From: Pseudomonas sp. ICMP 561
Lineage (GTDB): Bacteria; Pseudomonadota; Gammaproteobacteria; Pseudomonadales; Pseudomonadaceae
Reading direction: 5' to 3'
Assembly: GCF_002699985.1 (NCBI RefSeq)
Contig: NZ_LKBT01000016.1
Location: 379 to 64,378, forward strand
Length of the DNA stretch: 64,000 nucleotides
Shown piece after piece: positions 55,658 through 64,000 of the stretch. Each line of letters begins with the position of its first letter. The first letter of the stretch is position 1. Position numbers and translations under genes: made by a program. Below the pieces are notes generated by a model that was not told where the DNA came from, did no database searches, and saw only the letters and a list, made by a program, of their open reading frames with translations.

Positions 55658-58399
55658 TTACTTCTTGTCTTTTCTGGTCTGGGCGGGCAATGGCGCAAAC
55701 AGGGCGGCAATGTCTTCGCTTTGCAGCTTCCAGTCGCCCGTCACCCGGCCATCCAGCACCCCGGCTGCGAGTGCTGATTTTTCCTGCTGCAGGCGCTGGA
55801 TCTTCTCTTCCACGGTGCCTCGGGCAATCATCTTGTAGACGAATACCGGTTTGTCCTGGCCGATGCGATAAGCACGGTCGGTGGCCTGGTTTTCGGCTGC
55901 CGGGTTCCACCATGGATCGTAATGGATCACGGTGTCGGCCGCTGTCAGGTTAAGGCCGGTGCCGCCTGCTTTCAGGCTGATCAGAAAGATCGGCAGCTTG
56001 CCCGCCTGGAACGCTTGCACGGGCGTGCGCCGGTCTCGGGTCGATCCGGTAAGCAGGGCGTATTCAATGCCGCGTTGCTTGAGTTCGGCTTCGATCAGGG
56101 TCAGCATCGAAGTGAACTGCGAAAACAGCAGGATCTTCCTGCCTTCGGCCAGCAGCTCTTCGAACATCTCCATCAGGCTTTGCAGTTTGGCGGAGTGGCC
56201 CTGACGCGGGTTGGCCGGGGCGCTGTTGACCAGACGCAAGTCGCAACACACCTGGCGCAGCTTGAGCAACGCCTCAAGGATGATGATCTGACTGCGCGCT
56301 ACACCTTTGCGGGTGATCTCGTCGCGGACTTTCTTGTCCATGGCCAGGCGAACAGTTTCGTATACATCGCGCTGGGCCTCGTTAAGTTCGACCCAATGGA
56401 TGATCTCGGTCTTGGGTGGCAGCTCGGTGGCGACCTGTTCCTTGGTGCGACGCAGCAGGAACGGTTTGATCCGCGCGTTCAGATGCTGCAGGCGCTCCAT
56501 GTTGCCGTGCTTCTCGATGGGGTTACGGTAGTTGCTGTTGAATTCCTTGCTGCTGCCCAGCCAGCCGGGCATCAGGAAGTGAAACAGCGACCACAGTTCG
56601 CCCAGATGATTTTCCAGCGGCGTACCACTGAGGCACAGACGTTGCCGGGCATTCAGGCTGCGAGCAGCCTGAGCGGCTTTGCTGTTCGGGTTCTTGATGT
56701 ATTGCGCTTCATCGAGGATCAATGTGTGCAGTTGCAACTTCGCAAGCACTTCTTCGTCCCGAGGTAGCAGGGCATAAGTCGTCAGAATCAGGTCGTACTG
56801 ATTCAGGTTTTCGAAGTCGGCGTGGCGATTGGCACCATACAGCGCCAGTACCCGCAATTGCGGCGTGAAGTTCTCGGCCTCGTCCAGCCAGTTGGGAATC
56901 AGGCTGGTGGGCATCACGGCCAGCGCCGGACGATCCAGGCGGCCGGCCTGTTTCTCCATGAGCAGGTGTGCCAGGGTCTGCAGGGTTTTACCCAGCCCCA
57001 TGTCATCGGCCAGCACGCCACCGACTTCCAGTTCACGCAGCGACTGCATCCAGCTCAGGCCTTCGTGCTGGTAGGGCCGCAATGTGGCGTTAAGCCCTTC
57101 GGGTACGACGACCGGAGCGTCCTTGATATTGGCCAGCCGGTCCGCGAACTGGCGTAGACGATCGCCGCCTTGCCAGCTCAGGGGCAAGTCATCCAGCTCA
57201 CCGAGGCGCGTGGCGTCGGCAGTGTTCAGCCGTAACGAGTTGCTGCCTTCTTCGCGCCAATAAAAATCGCCCAGGGTGGCCAGTACCGGTTTCAGACGCC
57301 CGTAGGGCAGGGCGATCTGCACCGGCCCACCGCCATTTTGGGTGAAGTGATTGAGCTGCACGAGCAGTTGTTCATCGTCGCCGCGCTTGGCGATCCCGGC
57401 CGCGCTCATCAATTCCGGATGACTGCGCAGCAGATTGATCAGGATCGGCAGAAGGCTCAGGCGTTCGCCGTTGACGATGATGCCCAGTTCCAGATCGAAC
57501 CAGTCGCGCTCGGCCTCTTCGTCAATGACCGCGTACCAGTCGTCCACGGGCGTCACGTCGAAGGCAAAGTCGTCAGTGATAACGATTTCCCAGCCTTGTT
57601 CTTCAAGGCGCGGCAAGTCGTTGAGCACGAAGTGCAGCCAGGCCTTGTCGTTGGGCAGGTCGAACATATCACCGGCGGTGTCCGGCAGCGCTTTGCTTTG
57701 CCGCGTTGCGACCCGGAAACCCATGTCCTGCAGAACCTGGCGTTGCTGGCGTTCCAGCTCGCCCTGACGGCGGATACGCAGGGTCTCTGTTTCACGGTGT
57801 TCGATGATGTCGCTTTTCTGGTTAACCAGATCGCTGCCCAGAGAGCTGACCAGGATGCTGACGTTAGCCGTGCCGGTGGCGTAGTGTTTGTCGTAGCCGA
57901 AGGCAAGGGCGGCGCGATGCTGGATGTGCCGTTGCATGCGGCCGTTACGCGGTTCGTAGGCGCTGAACTCGACGCTGGCCAGCATCAGGCGCGGCTGCGG
58001 TTTTATGTCGTCGACCAGCCGTTCGGGCAGGGCTGGCGCTTTTTCGATGCGCGGTCGCTGCACTGACGGAGTGGTGTCCAGCGCAGCCTCCAAAGCGTTG
58101 CTGTTCTGCGGTGCATGAAGATAAAACAAGGCCGCCACACAATGCTTGCAGTTCTCGCGCATCGGGCAAGTGCATTTGCAGATCAGGGCATTGGCGAAGC
58201 GGTCAGGGTCTCTGAACTTGAAAGTCTGTGTATAGACTTCCGAACCTGAGCCTCGGCATGTCGTACGTGCGGAGTCAGGGTTGAGTTCCTCAAGCTGAAT
58301 ACGGTCTTCGTGGGCATAGTCAAACCCCCGTTCAACGGTTCTGCTGGTAAATAAATCTGTCCACGACCAAGCGAGGACCTTTTCAAGATTGGACGACAC
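55658..58399 (-). CDS. SNF2-family DNA/RNA helicase with SWIM zinc finger
   Basis: A 913-residue SNF2-family ATPase. A SWIM zinc finger (CKCTCPMRENCKHCVAALFY, residues about 72-92) is at the N terminus, followed by a bacterial SNF2-associated region. The helicase core starts at about residue 445: Walker A-type DDMGLGKTLQTLAHL, DEAQ box (LILDEAQYIKN), LSGTPLENHLGELWSL, and C-terminal domain motifs with SLKAGGTGLNLTAADTVIHY and RIGQDKPV. It translocates on double-stranded DNA, perhaps displacing proteins. Similar proteins are common in Pseudomonas; target unknown. Monocistronic, upstream of two REPINs. Confidence 0.93.
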   Translation of the reverse strand: MSSNLEKVLAWSWTDLFTSRTVERGFDYAHEDRIQLEELNPDSARTTCRGSGSEVYTQTFKFRDPDRFANALICKCTCPMRENCKHCVAALFYLHAPQNSNALEAALDTTPSVQRPRIEKAPALPERLVDDIKPQPRLMLASVEFSAYEPRNGRMQRHIQHRAALAFGYDKHYATGTANVSILVSSLGSDLVNQKSDIIEHRETETLRIRRQGELERQQRQVLQDMGFRVATRQSKALPDTAGDMFDLPNDKAWLHFVLNDLPRLEEQGWEIVITDDFAFDVTPVDDWYAVIDEEAERDWFDLELGIIVNGERLSLLPILINLLRSHPELMSAAGIAKRGDDEQLLVQLNHFTQNGGGPVQIALPYGRLKPVLATLGDFYWREEGSNSLRLNTADATRLGELDDLPLSWQGGDRLRQFADRLANIKDAPVVVPEGLNATLRPYQHEGLSWMQSLRELEVGGVLADDMGLGKTLQTLAHLLMEKQAGRLDRPALAVMPTSLIPNWLDEAENFTPQLRVLALYGANRHADFENLNQYDLILTTYALLPRDEEVLAKLQLHTLILDEAQYIKNPNSKAAQAARSLNARQRLCLSGTPLENHLGELWSLFHFLMPGWLGSSKEFNSNYRNPIEKHGNMERLQHLNARIKPFLLRRTKEQVATELPPKTEIIHWVELNEAQRDVYETVRLAMDKKVRDEITRKGVARSQIIILEALLKLRQVCCDLRLVNSAPANPRQGHSAKLQSLMEMFEELLAEGRKILLFSQFTSMLTLIEAELKQRGIEYALLTGSTRDRRTPVQAFQAGKLPIFLISLKAGGTGLNLTAADTVIHYDPWWNPAAENQATDRAYRIGQDKPVFVYKMIARGTVEEKIQRLQQEKSALAAGVLDGRVTGDWKLQSEDIAALFAPLPAQTRKDKK

Positions 58400-58470
58400 A
58401 GTTCAGGACAGCCCTACGCCGTAGCGATGCTTGAATGGAAAAAGAAGCACGTGTTGCGCTACTTGAATAA

Positions 58471-58995
58471 TTAAAGAGGCGATACTTTCACCAGCATGGC
58501 CAGACTTCCGTGGTCCATATAGATCAACTCGCCGTTCTTGACCCGGGTGGTCTGTTTCAGGCGTTCGCTGCTGGTCAGCACACCATGGGCGTCAAGCTGG
58601 TTGACCCAGAAGTCTGCCGCGATATCGGTAAAGCGTGCAATGCCTATGCTCAAGGTGCCTTCAATCGGGAAGTGTCCCCACTGTTCCTCACCGCTGCTGA
58701 CGGCGACCTTTCCCGGCTCTGCACTCAGGCTCTGCTGCCAGGCGCGGTGCAGCAATACCTGGTAAGTACCGCTGGCGTTCAGTTTGTCAGCCAGGTCCTT
58801 CAAGGCAATTCCGCGCTCACTCTGTGCATCAATCTTCTGTGCGTTGGCTGCCCAGTTCTCAGGTGCGACCTGACGCGTTGCAGCCGGTTCGCCTTGCTGG
58901 CGGAACAGGATCATTTCGACCTGAAAGTTGCCATCGGCAAAGGCTGCTGGCGCGATCAGCGTCAGCAGCAGGATGAGTGAGTGAAGCACACGCAT
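58471..58995 (-). CDS. csiV: CsiV-family protein
   Basis: A 174-residue secreted protein. ATG 58995 is preferred since the signal peptide then starts MRVLHSLILLLTLIAPAAFA and ends at Ala; the ORF extends a little further upstream. The mature part matches CsiV (PF10972): VEMILFRQQGEPA, TYQVLLHRAWQQSL, WGHFPIEGTLSIGIARFTDI. In Vibrio CsiV activates a peptidoglycan synthase together with LpoA; in pseudomonads this is not shown. 11 bases after the mfd stop, so co-transcribed with mfd. Confidence 0.85.
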   Translation of the reverse strand: MRVLHSLILLLTLIAPAAFADGNFQVEMILFRQQGEPAATRQVAPENWAANAQKIDAQSERGIALKDLADKLNASGTYQVLLHRAWQQSLSAEPGKVAVSSGEEQWGHFPIEGTLSIGIARFTDIAADFWVNQLDAHGVLTSSERLKQTTRVKNGELIYMDHGSLAMLVKVSPL

Positions 58996-59006
58996 GGATG
59001 AATCCT

Positions 59007-62459
<3,453 letters not shown>

Positions 62460-62690
62460 GGAAGATTGAGCTCCAAGCGTTGCGACGAGGGCCGCGATTG
62501 TACCGGGGGAAGGGTGCAAATGTCAGGTCTAAGACTACGCTGTGATTCAGAAGTGCACGCCTTGGCAATTTCTGAAGTGCAGCGGAACAAAATGTAGTGC
62601 TCGCTGATCTGACTACGGCGCATTGCCCTTAAACAAAGGCGGCGGCATAATGTAGCCCCTTTTTTCAGCCCCTACATGTGGAAGGTTCCC

Positions 62691-64000
62691 GTGACTCAGA
62701 AGCCCGACCAGTGTCTTGGTGAATGGATTGATCGTGAAGCTCTCGCCGAGACGATGATCCCGCTTATCGGTCAGCTCTACCGCAATAATAATGTGGTGAG
62801 TTCGATCTATGGCCGCAGCCTGATCAATCGATCGGTTATCGCGATTCTCAAAGCTCACCGCTTTGCGCGTCACCGCCAGTCCGATGCAAGCGAGTTGTCC
62901 GTACACGAGACTTTCCCGCTCGTTAAGGCCATGAGCGAGCTCAAGCTGGGCTCAGCCTCGGTGGACCTCGGCAAACTGGCCGTCAAGTTCAAGACTGAAG
63001 GCAACGGCCGCACCGCCGAGCAGTTCGTTCGTGAAGAGCTGGCCGAGCTGGTGGGGCAGCAGAACGCGTCGCCACGCAAGGGCACTGATGTTGTGCTGTA
63101 CGGTTTCGGCCGGATTGGTCGCCTGCTGGCGCGCATCCTGATCGAAAAAACCGGCGGCGGCGATGGCCTGCGTCTGCGTGCAATCGTCGTCCGTAAAGGC
63201 GCCGAGAACGATCTGGTCAAGCGCGCCAGCCTGCTGCGCCGCGACTCTGTGCATGGTTCCTTCGATGGCACCATCACGGTTGATGAAGCCAACAGCACCA
63301 TCACTGCGAACGGCAACCTGATTCAGGTGATCTACGCCAAGAACCCGACCGAAGTGGATTACACCCAGTACGGTATCAAGGACGCTCTGCTGGTGGACAA
63401 CACCGGTGTATGGCGTGATGCCGACGGTCTGGGTCAGCACCTTGGGTGCCCGGGCATCGACCGCGTGGTGCTCACCGCTCCAGGCAAAGGCAAGCTGAAA
63501 AACATCGTGCACGGTATCAACCACGGTGAAATCACTGCTGACGACAAGATCGTTTCTGCGGCTTCCTGCACCACCAACGCCATCGTGCCGGTGCTCAAGG
63601 CCGTCAACGACAAGTTCGGCATCGTCAATGGTCACGTTGAAACGGTTCACTCGTACACCAACGACCAGAACCTGATCGACAACTTCCACAAGGGCGATCG
63701 CCGTGGTCGTAGCGCCGCGCTGAACATGGTGATCACCGAAACCGGTGCTGCCACTGCCGCTGCCAAGGCACTGCCTGAGCTGGCTGGCAAACTGACCGGC
63801 AACGCGATTCGCGTACCGACGCCGAACGTTTCCATGGCGATTCTCAACCTGAACCTTGAGAAAGCGACCACCCGCGAAGAAATCAACGAGTACCTGCGCT
63901 ACATGGCGTTGCACTCGGACCTGCACAAGCAGATCGACTTCGTGAACTCGCAGGAAGTGGTTTCCACTGACTTCGTCGGCTCGCGCCACGCCGGTGTAGT
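62691..64000 (+). CDS. glyceraldehyde-3-phosphate dehydrogenase with N-terminal extension (truncated by the window end)
   Basis: Starts at GTG 62691, with GGAAGG 5 bases upstream, and is open to the end of the window, so at least 436 residues are seen and the C terminus is missing. The first about 130 residues are a helical extension absent from ordinary GAPDH. The Rossmann motif GFGRIG is at 138-143 and the catalytic Cys293 in SAASCTTNAIVPVLKAVNDK; DQNLIDNFHKGDRRGRSAALN is also typical. This is the long GAPDH-like enzyme seen in pseudomonads beside mfd, which may work in the gluconeogenic direction. Read divergently from mfd. Confidence 0.92.
   Translation, partial: MTQKPDQCLGEWIDREALAETMIPLIGQLYRNNNVVSSIYGRSLINRSVIAILKAHRFARHRQSDASELSVHETFPLVKAMSELKLGSASVDLGKLAVKFKTEGNGRTAEQFVREELAELVGQQNASPRKGTDVVLYGFGRIGRLLARILIEKTGGGDGLRLRAIVVRKGAENDLVKRASLLRRDSVHGSFDGTITVDEANSTITANGNLIQVIYAKNPTEVDYTQYGIKDALLVDNTGVWRDADGLGQHLGCPGIDRVVLTAPGKGKLKNIVHGINHGEITADDKIVSAASCTTNAIVPVLKAVNDKFGIVNGHVETVHSYTNDQNLIDNFHKGDRRGRSAALNMVITETGAATAAAKALPELAGKLTGNAIRVPTPNVSMAILNLNLEKATTREEINEYLRYMALHSDLHKQIDFVNSQEVVSTDFVGSRHAGV

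Overview
This window reads as one continuous stretch of a Pseudomonas chromosome (fluorescens/syringae-type). The evidence is a run of genes in an order typical of the genus on the right side (slt, uup, uspA-like, fadBA, topA, sulA-lexA, psrA, nagZ, an MTA/MTI phosphorylase gene, SNF2 helicase, csiV, mfd, gap-like), a high and even G+C content, RsmA/CsrA, a PsrA-type regulator, and about eleven dispersed REP/REPIN-like inverted repeats of the kind common in Pseudomonas intergenic DNA. No rRNA, tRNA, CRISPR array, insertion sequence or prophage was found.

Layout, 1-20 kb: a NarL-type two-component pair, a small possibly degenerate phosphotransfer-like protein, a CheV chemotaxis coupling protein, a MOSC protein, a 2-hydroxyacid dehydrogenase, an A+T-richer orphan gene (6104-6793), a Raf-kinase-inhibitor-like protein and a MarR regulator. 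A short-chain-acid/ketone-body locus follows: an AtoE-type transporter, CoA-transferase subunits B and A, a divergent LysR regulator and a GntP-family permease. Then come a RidA-like protein, a small acidic repeat protein, an HhH protein overlapping a DUF72 gene, an alpha/beta hydrolase, a LysR/EamA divergent pair, and a membrane-protein operon ending in a 23-residue microprotein.

Layout, 20-40 kb: a GNAT acetyltransferase, a DUF1652 protein, an orphan flavoprotein, a FecI-FecR-TonB-receptor iron-uptake unit with a Fur-like box, panE, a three-gene translationally coupled envelope cluster (including a holin-fold and a DUF3618 protein), csrA/rsmA, a gluconate module (gntT, gntK, divergent gntR) with three copies of an AGACAGCGCT operator, periplasmic GlpQ and the lytic transglycosylase Slt.

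Layout, 40-64 kb: conserved housekeeping genes. Fatty-acid beta-oxidation (fadBA) and its probable regulator psrA, the SOS regulator lexA with sulA behind two SOS boxes, topoisomerase I, peptidoglycan recycling (nagZ), purine/methylthio salvage, mfd and a GAPDH with an N-terminal extension that runs off the right end. The intergenic space before fadB carries a minus-strand-oriented terminator with no minus-strand gene, which suggests an unannotated small RNA.

Most of the window is ordinary core genome. The best leads for something undescribed are the 23-residue microprotein at 19022-19093, the candidate small RNA at about 43430-43620, the A+T-rich orphan at 6104-6793, the histidine-less phosphotransfer-like protein at 1974-2411, and several perfect palindromes upstream of genes.
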